From positions 62,001 through 126,000 of the forward strand of contig NZ_JAGIQA010000001.1 of NCBI RefSeq assembly GCF_017814975.1: 64,000 nucleotides of DNA, read 5' to 3'. Every line of letters begins with the position of its first letter. The stretch's first letter is position 1. The notes beneath the pieces were generated by a model that was not told the DNA's origin, made no database searches, and saw only the letters and a program-made list of their open reading frames with translations. Positions 56,574 to 64,000 of the stretch are shown here, piece by piece. The position numbers and the translations under genes are program-made. Origin of the DNA: Cupriavidus consociatus (lineage in GTDB: Bacteria > Pseudomonadota > Gammaproteobacteria > Burkholderiales > Burkholderiaceae).

Positions 56574-57251
56574 TCAGGCCGACGTCGGCCGCGACTCGAG
56601 CAGGTAGCCAAGTCCGCGCAGCGTGATGATGGCCACGCCGCTGCCGTCGAGCTTCTTGCGCAGCCGGTGCACGTAGATCTCGATCGCGTCCGGGTTCACC
56701 GATTCGTCGATGCCATAGATCTTCTCCGACAGCGCCGCCTTGTTGACCGCGCGACCGTCGCGCAGCATCAGCACTTCCAGCACGGCGCGCTCGCGCCCGG
56801 TCAGGGCCAGCAGTTCGCCGTGCAGCGTGAAGGCGCGGCTGATGCTGTCGTAGTGGAGCGGGCCGAACGCCAGCTGCGTGCTGTCATGCCCGTGGCTGCG
56901 GCGGATCAGCGCACGGGCGCGCGCCTCCAGTTCGGACAGGTCGAACGGCTTGGCCAGGTAGTCGTCGGCGCCAAGGTCGAGGCCGCGCACGCGGTCCTCC
57001 ACCGAGCCATGCGCGGTCAGGATCAGCACCGGCAGCGGGTTGCGGCGCTGGCGCAGGCGGCGCAGCACCTCCAGCCCGTCGAGTCCGGGCAGGCCGAGGT
57101 CCAGGATCAGCAGGGCGTAGTCCTGGGTGCACAGCAGGCTGTCCGCGCTGCGGCCGTCGTGCATGCAGTCGACCGTGAAGCCGGCCTGGCCCAGAGCCTG
57201 GTTCAGCGAGTTGGCCAGCATCACATTGTCTTCGGCAAGCAGGATACGCAT
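56574..57251 (-). CDS. TctD/OmpR-like response regulator
   Basis: The 225-residue regulator has a receiver domain with phospho-acceptor Asp51 (LILDLGLPGLDG), acidic pocket AEDN and the conserved Lys in YLAKPFDL, then a winged-helix DNA-binding domain (about 125-222; IEIYVHRLRKKLDGSG). In its family it regulates uptake of tricarboxylates and an associated porin. Here the porin gene is divergent, 247 bp away, and is a likely target. ATG 57251 matches the family N-terminus MRILLAEDN. Confidence 0.9.
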   Translation of the reverse strand: MRILLAEDNVMLANSLNQALGQAGFTVDCMHDGRSADSLLCTQDYALLILDLGLPGLDGLEVLRRLRQRRNPLPVLILTAHGSVEDRVRGLDLGADDYLAKPFDLSELEARARALIRRSHGHDSTQLAFGPLHYDSISRAFTLHGELLALTGRERAVLEVLMLRDGRAVNKAALSEKIYGIDESVNPDAIEIYVHRLRKKLDGSGVAIITLRGLGYLLESRPTSA

Positions 57252-57498
57252 GGAACGGGTGGAACTGGAATAGGGCGAAGAGATTGGCAAGACGGCACGG
57301 CTATCCGGCCGGATGGCCAAGGCCAGACTGATACATCGATCCGCTGCGCCTTAGAAGCTAGGGAAACCCCCAACCCCGGCCGAGGCCGGCACGCGCGAAT
57401 CGCCCCGACTCCGAAAGCGAACTGAAAGTGCGCGTCGCCTACCATCCGCCCCGTTCCAGCATCAAGACCACAACAAGCACTCAAACGAAGGAGACAGC

Positions 57499-58557
57499 AT
57501 GAAGCGTACGGCCATGGCAATCGCGACGATGGGACTGGCTGCAGCCGGGTCGGCATCCGCCCAGTCGAGCGTGACCCTGTACGGGCTGGTGGACGCCGGC
57601 ATCGAATACGTCAGCCATGCCGGCCCGGACGGGTCGGCGGTGAAGCTGACCTCGGGCGGCAAGAACACGTCGCGCTGGGGTATCCGCGGCAGCGAAGACC
57701 TGGGCGGCGGGCTCAAGGCCATCTTCAACCTGGAAAGCGGCATCGCCATCGATACCGGCCGGCTGGATAGCGACAACACGCTGTTCGACCGCCGCGCCAC
57801 CGTGGGGCTGTCGAGCCGGTATGGCCAGGTGGTGCTGGGCCGCACCTTCACCACCACCTACGACTTCATGCTGCCGTTCGACCCGATGGGCTATGCGCCG
57901 GCCTATTCGTGGGCCACGTCGTCGACCGCCACCGGCGGCCGCAAGGACGGCCTGTTCTCGCGCGCGTCCAATGCGATCCGCTATGACGGCAGCTTCGGCG
58001 GCCTGAAGCTGGGCGCGACCGTCGCGCTGGGCGAAGTGGCGGGCGATTTCAAGAGTTCGTCAAAGTACGCGCTCGGCGTCGGCTACAACGCCGGCAAGTT
58101 CGCCGCGGCGGCGACATGGGACCGCCAGAACGGTGCCGGCACCAGCACCACGCCGGCCGACAGCACCGACTACATCCAGGGCATCCACGCCGGCGCCAGC
58201 TATGCCTTCGGCGACCTCAAGCTGTTCGCCGGCTACCGCAACTACAAGCGTACCTTTACCACCGGCGCGCCGGACGACCGCAGCGACATGTACTGGGGCG
58301 GCGCGAGCTACGACTTCACGCCGGCGTTCACGCTGTACGGCGCGGTCTACAAGCAGAACATCAAGGGCGGCAACAATGCCGACCCGATCCTGTTCTCGCT
58401 GCGCGGCCAGTACGCACTGTCCAAGCGCACGCTGGCCTACCTGTCGGTCGGCTATGCGGAGGCCCGCAATGGGCAGAACGTCAGCGTGTCGCGCGACCTG
58501 GTCGGCTATGCCAGCAACCAGACCGGCGTGATGGCTGGCCTGCAGCACCGCTTCTGA
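57499..58557 (+). CDS. Outer-membrane porin (Burkholderiales trimeric type)
   Basis: The 352-residue porin has signal peptide MKRTAMAIATMGLAAAGSAS cleaved before QSSVTLYGLVDAGIEY, the standard start of Porin_4 proteins. The SRWGIRGSEDLGGGLKAIF and RRATVGLS...GQVVLGR motifs and alternating beta-strand pattern follow. The C-terminal Phe (GLQHRF) is the outer-membrane insertion signal. It lies divergent from the two-component pair, so substrate-specific induction is likely. GAAGGAG-type site upstream of the ATG. A clear terminator follows. Confidence 0.93.
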   Translation: MKRTAMAIATMGLAAAGSASAQSSVTLYGLVDAGIEYVSHAGPDGSAVKLTSGGKNTSRWGIRGSEDLGGGLKAIFNLESGIAIDTGRLDSDNTLFDRRATVGLSSRYGQVVLGRTFTTTYDFMLPFDPMGYAPAYSWATSSTATGGRKDGLFSRASNAIRYDGSFGGLKLGATVALGEVAGDFKSSSKYALGVGYNAGKFAAAATWDRQNGAGTSTTPADSTDYIQGIHAGASYAFGDLKLFAGYRNYKRTFTTGAPDDRSDMYWGGASYDFTPAFTLYGAVYKQNIKGGNNADPILFSLRGQYALSKRTLAYLSVGYAEARNGQNVSVSRDLVGYASNQTGVMAGLQHRF

Positions 58558-58659
58558 CGGGAGAGACTTGCCGGCTGACGATTGGGAACTGCCTGCCGCC
58601 CTGGCGTAGGGGTGTACGCCGACAAGGACGGCAGGCAGCTTGAGGCGCGTTGCCTCAGC

Positions 58660-58699
58660 GGGCGCAGGGCGTTGCCGCACGTCCTGCGCCCTTCTTTTA
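58660..58699 (+). terminator. Terminator of the porin gene
   Basis: GGGCGCAGG and CCTGCGCCC form a 9-bp stem with a 14-base loop followed by TTCTTTTA, about 100 bp after the porin stop. Confidence 0.85.
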
Positions 58700-58757
58700 T
58701 TGGCGGCCGGCAGGGCGCCCGCCGCCTGATGCGTGCTTCACGGCACGCATGACACGA

Positions 58758-59732
58758 TCATGGCACGATCACGATCTTGCCGGTCACCTTGCGCGCTTCC
58801 ATGTCCTTCAGTGCCTGCGGTGCCTGTTCCAGCGGATAACGCGCCGAGATATGCGGGCGGATCTTGCCTTCTTTCATCCAGCCCAGCATCTGCGCCATGT
58901 TGGCCTGGTTGGCCTTGGGCTCGCGGCGCACGAAGTCGCCCCAGAACACGCCCACCAGCGATGCGCCCTTGAGCAGCGCCAGGTTCAGCGGCAGCCTCGG
59001 GATCTCGCCATTGGCAAATCCCACCACCAGGTAGCGGCCGCGCCAGCCGATCGAGCGGAACGCCGGCTCGGCATAGATGCCGCCTACCGGGTCGTAGACG
59101 ACATCCGGGCCCTTGCCGTCGGTCAGCGCCTTGACGCGCTCGCGCAGGTCTTCGGTGCTGTAGTTGATCAGCGCATCGGCACCATGCTCCTTGCACACCG
59201 CCAGCTTTTCGTCGGTCGATGCGGCGGCGATCACGCGTGCGCCGATGGCCTTGCCGATCTCGATCGCCGCGATGCCCACGCCCCCGGCCGCGCCCAGCAC
59301 GAGCATGGTCTGGCCCGCCTTCAGCTCGCCGCGGTCGATCACCGCATGGTGGGAAGTGCCGTAGGTCAGCGTGAAGGCCGCGGCGGTCTCGAAGTCGATC
59401 CCCGGCGGCATCGGCACCACCGAGGCGGCGGGCGCCTTGGCCTGCGTGGCAAACGCGCCGTTGCCGAGGTAGGCGATGACCTTGTCGCCCGGCTTGACGT
59501 GGGTGACGCCTTCGCCCACCGCATTGACCACGCCGGCCAGTTCGGAGCCGGGGCTGAACGGCAGGGCAGGCTTGGCCTGGTATTTGTTCTGGATGATGAG
59601 CACATCCGGGAAGTTGACGGCGGCCGCCTTCACGTCGATGACCACTTCGCCGGCGCCCGGCACCAGGTCAGGCAGGGTTTCCACGGTCAGCGAATCAGGG
59701 GGGCCCCAGGCTTTGCACAGTACGGCTTTCAT
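58758..59732 (-). CDS. NADPH:quinone oxidoreductase (zinc-free MDR family)
   Basis: This 324-residue enzyme of the medium-chain reductase superfamily carries the GroES-like N-terminal fold (VNFPDVLIIQNKYQ, PFSPGSELAGVV) and a Rossmann domain with LVLGAAGGVGIAAIEIGKA. The zinc-ligand cysteines of alcohol dehydrogenases are absent, fitting quinone oxidoreductase or crotonyl/acryloyl reductase-like members. ATG 59732 gives the canonical MKAVLC start. Exact substrate is not deducible; a general one- or two-electron quinone/enone reduction is likely. Confidence 0.88.
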   Translation of the reverse strand: MKAVLCKAWGPPDSLTVETLPDLVPGAGEVVIDVKAAAVNFPDVLIIQNKYQAKPALPFSPGSELAGVVNAVGEGVTHVKPGDKVIAYLGNGAFATQAKAPAASVVPMPPGIDFETAAAFTLTYGTSHHAVIDRGELKAGQTMLVLGAAGGVGIAAIEIGKAIGARVIAAASTDEKLAVCKEHGADALINYSTEDLRERVKALTDGKGPDVVYDPVGGIYAEPAFRSIGWRGRYLVVGFANGEIPRLPLNLALLKGASLVGVFWGDFVRREPKANQANMAQMLGWMKEGKIRPHISARYPLEQAPQALKDMEARKVTGKIVIVP

Positions 59733-59940
59733 CTTGTCTCCGTTCGATATGTGTGGCATTCCGCGCCAGTCAAGCTTATGCGGGCGGGCAGGGCAAGTGT
59801 AGCCTACAAATAGCACGGTCGTTCTGTTCCATGCCGAAGCTGCGGGAATGGCTATTTGCGCCCTGCATACCGGGCCGCGGCATGCACGTGAACGCGATTC
59901 CGGCGCGGCGCACGGGGCGCTTGTGCGGCGCGCGCTCAGG

Positions 59941-59946
59941 TACAAT
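59941..59946 (+). promoter_or_regulatory. -10 element directly before surE
   Basis: TACAAT at 59941-59946 ends six bases before the surE ATG at 59953, with no ribosome site in between. A start seven bases downstream of the box would coincide with the ATG (leaderless mRNA). The -35 region (around 59918-59926, CGCTTGTGC) is weak. Confidence 0.45.
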
Positions 59947-59952
59947 CGCGCC

Positions 59953-60705
59953 ATGCATATCCTCCTTGCCAACGATGACGGTTATCTCGCGCCGGGACTG
60001 GCCGTTCTGCATGCGGCGCTCGCCCCGCTGGGCCGGATCACGGTCATTGCGCCCGAGCAGAACCACAGCGGCGCTTCCAACTCCCTGACGCTGCAGCGCC
60101 CGCTGTCGATCTACGAAGCGCGCGAAGGCGTGCAGAAGGGATTCCGCTTCGTCAACGGCACGCCGACCGACTGCGTGCACATCGCCCTGACCGGGCTGCT
60201 GGAAGAGAAGCCCGACCTGGTGGTGTCCGGCATCAACCAGGGACAGAACATGGGCGAGGACGTGCTGTATTCCGGCACCGTCGCCGCCGCCATCGAAGGC
60301 TATCTGCTCGGCATCCCGTCGGTGGCCTTCTCGCAGGTCGACAAGGGCTGGGAGCATCTCGATGCGGCCGCGCGCGTCGCGCGCACCGTGATCGAGCGCA
60401 TCATCAGCCAGCCGCCCGCCGAACCATTCCTGCTCAACGTCAATATCCCGACCCTGCCGTTCGAACACATCAAGGGCTATCGTGCCACGCGCCTGGGCAA
60501 GCGCCATCCTTCGCAGCCAGTGATCACGCAGGTGAATCCGCGCGGCGACACCAACTACTGGATCGGCCCGGCCGGCGATGCGCGCGATGCCAGCGAAGGC
60601 ACGGACTTCCATGCCACTGCCGCCGGTTATGTCTCGCTGACGCCGTTGCAGCTCGACCTGACCCATCGCGGGCAGCTCGACGCGCTCGACCAGTGGCTGA
60701 AATAG
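59953..60705 (+). CDS. surE: 5'/3'-nucleotidase SurE
   Basis: The 250-residue metal-dependent nucleotidase/polyphosphatase of stationary-phase survival has metal ligands in [12 protein letters not shown] (Asp8, Asp9), the HSGASNSLT loop and [20 protein letters not shown]. Length is normal. It leads the conserved surE-pcm-nlpD-rpoS group with 28 bp to pcm. Confidence 0.95.
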   Translation: MHILLANDDGYLAPGLAVLHAALAPLGRITVIAPEQNHSGASNSLTLQRPLSIYEAREGVQKGFRFVNGTPTDCVHIALTGLLEEKPDLVVSGINQGQNMGEDVLYSGTVAAAIEGYLLGIPSVAFSQVDKGWEHLDAAARVARTVIERIISQPPAEPFLLNVNIPTLPFEHIKGYRATRLGKRHPSQPVITQVNPRGDTNYWIGPAGDARDASEGTDFHATAAGYVSLTPLQLDLTHRGQLDALDQWLK

Positions 60706-60733
60706 GCAGCCGCTTCGCAGTGTCGCGCCCCCG

Positions 60734-61666
60734 ATGAGTTCCACGCCCCGACGCAACAAGTTCCCCCTGCCGCTGGACGCGGTCGTCGAACGCAAGCCCG
60801 CACCGGCCCGCACCGCCGGCATGCCTGCCGTCGACGCGCGGCGCACGGGTACGGCCGCGTCGCCGACCGTACCGCCCGTGCCGGCCAAGCCAAGGCTGCC
60901 GCGTACCGCCGCGCCGGCGCCTGCCCCCACGCCCGCGCCCGCGAGCGCCGTGGAGCAGCGCGCCTCGGCGGCCACGGCCGGCGGCGGCGGCATGGCGTCC
61001 GCGCGTGCGCGCGCCGCGCTGGCGGCCCGGCTGCGCACCGGCGGCATCCGCGACGAACGCGTGCTGTCGGCCATCGCCACGGTGCCGCGCCACCTGTTCG
61101 TCGAGCCGGGGCTGGCATCGCAGGCGTATGAAGACGCCGCGCTGCCGATCGGCCACCAGCAGACCATTTCCAAGCCATCGGTGGTGGCGCGCATGATCGA
61201 GTTGCTGCGCGACGGCCTGGCCGCCGACACGCCGCTGGAGCGCGTGCTGGAGATCGGCACCGGCTGCGGCTACCAGGCCGCGGTGCTGAGCCAGGTGGCG
61301 CGCGAAGTTTTCTCGATCGAGCGTATCCGGCCGCTGCACGAACAGGCCAAGGCGAACCTGCGCCCGCTGCGCGTGCCCAACCTGCGTCTGCACTATGGCG
61401 ACGGCATGCTCGGGCTGCCGCAGGCGGCCCCGTTCTCGGCCATCATCCTGGCCGCCGCCGGCATGGAAGTGCCACAGGCGCTGCTGGAACAGCTGGAGGT
61501 AGGCGGGCGGCTGATCGCCCCGGTGGCCGTGGTGCCGCCGGCGGGCGGGCCCGGCCAGACGGTGACGCAACAGCTGCTGCTGATCGAGCGGCGCAACCGC
61601 CATCGCTTTCACCGAACCGCGCTTGAAGCCGTTTTCTTTGTGCCCTTAAAATCGGGCACCATCTGA
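60734..61666 (+). CDS. pcm: Protein-L-isoaspartate O-methyltransferase with long N-terminal extension
   Basis: This enzyme repairs isoaspartyl residues using S-adenosylmethionine. The catalytic domain (about 88-310) has [42 protein letters not shown] motif [16 protein letters not shown] and YGDGMLGLP. About 85 residues of Pro/Ala-rich, Arg-containing low-complexity sequence precede it (310 residues in total against roughly 210-220 for the core enzyme). An internal start at Met86 ([10 protein letters not shown]) would give the core enzyme alone, so the extension may not be translated in full. Confidence 0.9.
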   Translation: MSSTPRRNKFPLPLDAVVERKPAPARTAGMPAVDARRTGTAASPTVPPVPAKPRLPRTAAPAPAPTPAPASAVEQRASAATAGGGGMASARARAALAARLRTGGIRDERVLSAIATVPRHLFVEPGLASQAYEDAALPIGHQQTISKPSVVARMIELLRDGLAADTPLERVLEIGTGCGYQAAVLSQVAREVFSIERIRPLHEQAKANLRPLRVPNLRLHYGDGMLGLPQAAPFSAIILAAAGMEVPQALLEQLEVGGRLIAPVAVVPPAGGPGQTVTQQLLLIERRNRHRFHRTALEAVFFVPLKSGTI

Positions 61667-61674
61667 GTCGAACT

Positions 61675-62532
61675 ATGCACAACATCGTGAAATCGCAATA
61701 TTTCGCACGCGCCGGTCAACTTTTTACGGCTTCTGCGCTGACGGCCCTGCTGGCCGCCTGCGCTAATTCGCCGATGCCGGCCCCAGTCGTTGACCGCACG
61801 TCTACCTCGGGCGCCGCCGCCGCGTCGATGGAACCGGCACCCCCGGGATACTATCGGGTCAAGCGAGGCGATACGCTTTATCGAATCGCCCTGGAAAACG
61901 GCCAGTCGTATCGTGATGTCGCGACCTGGAACAACCTGTCCAATGTGAACCAGATCGAAGTCGGCCAGTTGTTGCGCATCGTGCCTCCGGGCGCCGATGT
62001 CAACGCGGCGCCCGGGGTTTCCACTACGCCGATCGCCCCGGCCACGGTGCAGTCCCAGCCGATCGACCAGGCGCGCCCGGTGGGCACGCCTGCGCCGCCG
62101 GCTGCCGCCGCAACGCCGGCAGCGCCTGCGGCAGCGGCCGCCACCCCGGCCGCGCCGGTCGCCGACGGCGCGATCAAGCTGGCCTGGCCGGCAACCGGCC
62201 AGATGGTCGGTAAATTCGATGACAAGGGCAATAAAGGCATCGATATTGCGGGCAAGAAGGGCGATGCGGTGCTGGCTGCCGACGATGGCCGAGTGATTCA
62301 CGTTGGCCCCTTGCGCGGCTACGGGAATCTTGTCATCATCAAACACAACGAGACATTTCTTACTGCGTACGGGCACAACGAAAAGGTGCTCGTGGCAGAG
62401 CAATCCGCGGTCCGCAAGGGCCAGAAGATTGCGGAGATGGGCAACAGTGATACCGACCGGGTGAAGCTTCACTTCGAAGTTCGCAAGAACGGAAAACCGG
62501 TTGATCCGATGCGGTACCTGCCGCCACAGTGA
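61675..62532 (+). CDS. nlpD: NlpD-like LysM/M23 lipoprotein with degenerate active site
   Basis: This 285-residue outer-membrane lipoprotein has lipobox LLAAC (Cys29), a LysM peptidoglycan-binding domain (about 59-103; YYRVKRGDTLYRIALENG), an Ala/Pro linker, and a C-terminal LytM domain (about 165-282). The first metal His of LytM enzymes is Asn (NKGIDIAG), so it is probably an activator of amidases (AmiC-type) rather than a hydrolase, as in E. coli NlpD. It follows pcm by 8 bp; the rpoS promoter often lies inside nlpD. Confidence 0.92.
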   Translation: MHNIVKSQYFARAGQLFTASALTALLAACANSPMPAPVVDRTSTSGAAAASMEPAPPGYYRVKRGDTLYRIALENGQSYRDVATWNNLSNVNQIEVGQLLRIVPPGADVNAAPGVSTTPIAPATVQSQPIDQARPVGTPAPPAAAATPAAPAAAAATPAAPVADGAIKLAWPATGQMVGKFDDKGNKGIDIAGKKGDAVLAADDGRVIHVGPLRGYGNLVIIKHNETFLTAYGHNEKVLVAEQSAVRKGQKIAEMGNSDTDRVKLHFEVRKNGKPVDPMRYLPPQ

Positions 62533-62538
62533 GGGTTC

Positions 62539-63720
62539 ATGCCACGCCAGAAAACTGTCTCCTCCGGAACAACTGTCAGCAGGGCTCGCCGTCCCAAGCA
62601 GCCGGAAGTGAAGGCTGGTGTGGCACATCCCGACGAGCACGCCGACGCGCAAGCGTTCGAGCCGGATCTCGCTGCCGACCTGATTCCCGCGACTGACGAG
62701 CCGATCGCCACTACCACTTCGGTGGGTCTGCGCGAGGCGGATCTGCTCGCCGACGACAACGACCGCCATCTGCGCGATGACGACGATGACGAGTCCGAGG
62801 ACGAGGAAGACAGCGAAGGCGAGAACGGCAGCGACGGCGCAGCGGCCGAGCACGATGATTTCCGCACGGTGCTGCATACCGAACTGGCCGCGGACACCGT
62901 CCAGCATTACCTGAACCGCATCAGCATCAAGCCGCTGCTGTCCGCGCCGGAGGAATTGCATTTCTCCACGCTGGCCAAGGACGGCGACTTTGCCGCGCGC
63001 CAGGTCATGATCGAGCGCAACCTGCGGCTGGTGGTCAGCATCGCCAAGGGTTACCTCAATCGCGGCGTGCCGCTGCTCGATCTGATCGAGGAAGGCAACC
63101 TGGGCCTGATGCACGCGATCGAGAAATTCGATCCGTCGCGCGGGTTCCGCTTCTCGACCTATGCAACGTGGTGGATCCGCCAGAGCATCGAGCGCGCCAT
63201 CATGAACCAGGCCCGCACCGTTCGCCTGCCGGTGCACGTGATCCGCGAACTGAACCAGGTGCTGCGCGCCAAGCGCCATCTGGAGAAGGGCGGCACCGAC
63301 GGGCGCGACGCCAGCCTGGAAGACATCGCCCACCTGCTGGGCAAGACGCCGGACGAAGTGCAGGACGTCCTGGCACTCAACGAACATACCACCTCGCTCG
63401 ATACGCCGTTCGACCTCGATCCCGGCTCGAGCCTCCTGGATTTCCTCTCCGACGAGCACAACGCCGCCCCCGACCAGGAAGTGGCGCACCGCGAGCTGGA
63501 AGGGCTGATGAAGCTCTGGCTGGCGCGCCTGTCGGAAAAGCATCGCTATGTGGTGGAGCGCCGCTTCGGCCTCAACCATATCGAGCCCGCCACGCTGGAA
63601 GAGCTCGCCGAGGAGATGGGCCTCACGCGCGAGCGCGTACGCCAGATCCAGCAGGAGGCGCTGGTCAAGCTCAAGCGGCATTTCGCTTCGCAAGGTGTCA
63701 GGAAGGACGCCGTTTTATGA
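62539..63720 (+). CDS. rpoS: Stationary-phase sigma factor RpoS
   Basis: This 393-residue sigma-70-family factor has a basic then strongly acidic N-terminal extension (about 1-115, with [16 protein letters not shown]), region 1.2/2 ([39 protein letters not shown]), region 3 and region 4 with helix-turn-helix [19 protein letters not shown]. Order after nlpD and motif content identify it as RpoS. Length exceeds E. coli RpoS by about 60 residues, mostly the acidic tail. It is six bp from nlpD, and the stop overlaps the next start by 4 bp. Confidence 0.96.
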   Translation: MPRQKTVSSGTTVSRARRPKQPEVKAGVAHPDEHADAQAFEPDLAADLIPATDEPIATTTSVGLREADLLADDNDRHLRDDDDDESEDEEDSEGENGSDGAAAEHDDFRTVLHTELAADTVQHYLNRISIKPLLSAPEELHFSTLAKDGDFAARQVMIERNLRLVVSIAKGYLNRGVPLLDLIEEGNLGLMHAIEKFDPSRGFRFSTYATWWIRQSIERAIMNQARTVRLPVHVIRELNQVLRAKRHLEKGGTDGRDASLEDIAHLLGKTPDEVQDVLALNEHTTSLDTPFDLDPGSSLLDFLSDEHNAAPDQEVAHRELEGLMKLWLARLSEKHRYVVERRFGLNHIEPATLEELAEEMGLTRERVRQIQQEALVKLKRHFASQGVRKDAVL

Positions 63721-64000
63721 CCCCTGTGCTGGTATTCGACATCGAGACCATTCCCGATGTCGCCGGCCTGCGCCGTTTGCATGACCACCCCGATGCGATG
63801 AGCGACGGCGAAGTCGCCGAACACGCCTTCGCCGCCCGCCGCGAAAAAACCGGCAGCGATTTCCTGCCGCACTACCTGCAGCGCGTCGCCGCGATTTCCT
63901 GCGTGCTGCGGCGCACGCACCGCGATGGCTCGGCGGTGTTCCACGTGGGCTCGCTCGGTACCACCGAGGACAACGAAGCCACGCTGATCCAGAAGTTCTA
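63717..64000 (+). CDS. PolB-type 3'-5' exonuclease-like protein (3' end outside window)
   Basis: The gene starts with an ATGA overlap with rpoS and runs off the window. The visible 94 residues begin [16 protein letters not shown], an Exo I motif with both Asp and Glu present, matching predicted exonucleases related to the proofreading domain of DNA polymerase B (COG3298-type). The segment [20 protein letters not shown] is also family-like. Unlike the exonuclease-like protein at 394-1152, the first catalytic motif is intact here. Confidence 0.8.
   Translation, partial: MTPVLVFDIETIPDVAGLRRLHDHPDAMSDGEVAEHAFAARREKTGSDFLPHYLQRVAAISCVLRRTHRDGSAVFHVGSLGTTEDNEATLIQKF

Overview
The window is about 64 kb of GC-rich chromosomal DNA. 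It most likely comes from a Burkholderiaceae beta-proteobacterium, and Cupriavidus/Ralstonia is the best guess. This rests on a cusDCBAF-type copper/silver efflux operon, Bug-type tricarboxylate receptors, a TctDE-like two-component pair beside a Burkholderiales-type porin, and the gene orders dnaX-ybaB-recR and surE-pcm-nlpD-rpoS. No database search was possible, so the genus is an inference. Most of the window is ordinary core genome, densely packed, with many 4-bp ATGA stop/start overlaps.

Layout. 1-3.1 kb: the end of a membrane protein gene, a membrane-anchored exonuclease-like protein lacking key catalytic residues, tRNA-Pro, a diguanylate cyclase and tRNA-Arg. 3.1-3.8 kb: a segment with one small orphan ORF that runs into the tRNA-Arg 3' end, possibly the scar of an integrated element. 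3.8-10.6 kb: the cus operon (a small exported protein, then outer-membrane factor, adaptor, RND pump and metallochaperone). 10.8-14.9 kb: a nucleoside deaminase, a LysR regulator divergent from an old-yellow-enzyme reductase, and an MFS exporter. 15.0-21.8 kb: fabI divergent from the yejABEF oligopeptide importer. 22-25.5 kb: an NlpC/P60 hydrolase with a long leader, a patatin lipoprotein and gltX. 25.7-26.8 kb: a tandem duplication of an Ala-Glu-Asp tRNA operon. 26.9-33.6 kb, all on the minus strand: norM, a GT-C-type membrane protein, rpmE2, mtfA, rho and trxA. 34-41 kb: a small conserved protein and an AddB/AddA-like helicase-nuclease pair. 41.3 kb: the SRP 4.5S RNA on the minus strand. 41.6-47.7 kb: B12-dependent nrdJ and dnaX-ybaB-recR. 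47.7-58.6 kb: an accessory catabolic/transport block. 58.7-64 kb: a quinone oxidoreductase, then surE-pcm-nlpD-rpoS and the start of a PolB-like exonuclease.

How genes work together. CusCBA forms the trans-envelope pump, and CusF plus the CusF-like tail of CusB deliver Cu(I)/Ag(I). YejABEF imports peptides. AddAB processes double-strand ends for recombination and RecR acts in the gap-repair branch. In the catabolic block a CoA-transferase and an HMG-CoA-lyase-type enzyme probably degrade a branched organic acid taken up through the Bug and NMT1-type systems and the porin, under LysR and TctDE-like control. RpoS is embedded in its usual stationary-phase/envelope neighbourhood.

I found no transposase, prophage, CRISPR array or clear new defence system. 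The items most worth a second look are the degenerate membrane exonuclease, the orphan ORF at tRNA-Arg, the two different CusF-type metal sites in one operon, the duplicated tRNA operon, the 128-bp antisense overlap between a histidine kinase and an ABC permease gene, and several leader hairpins.
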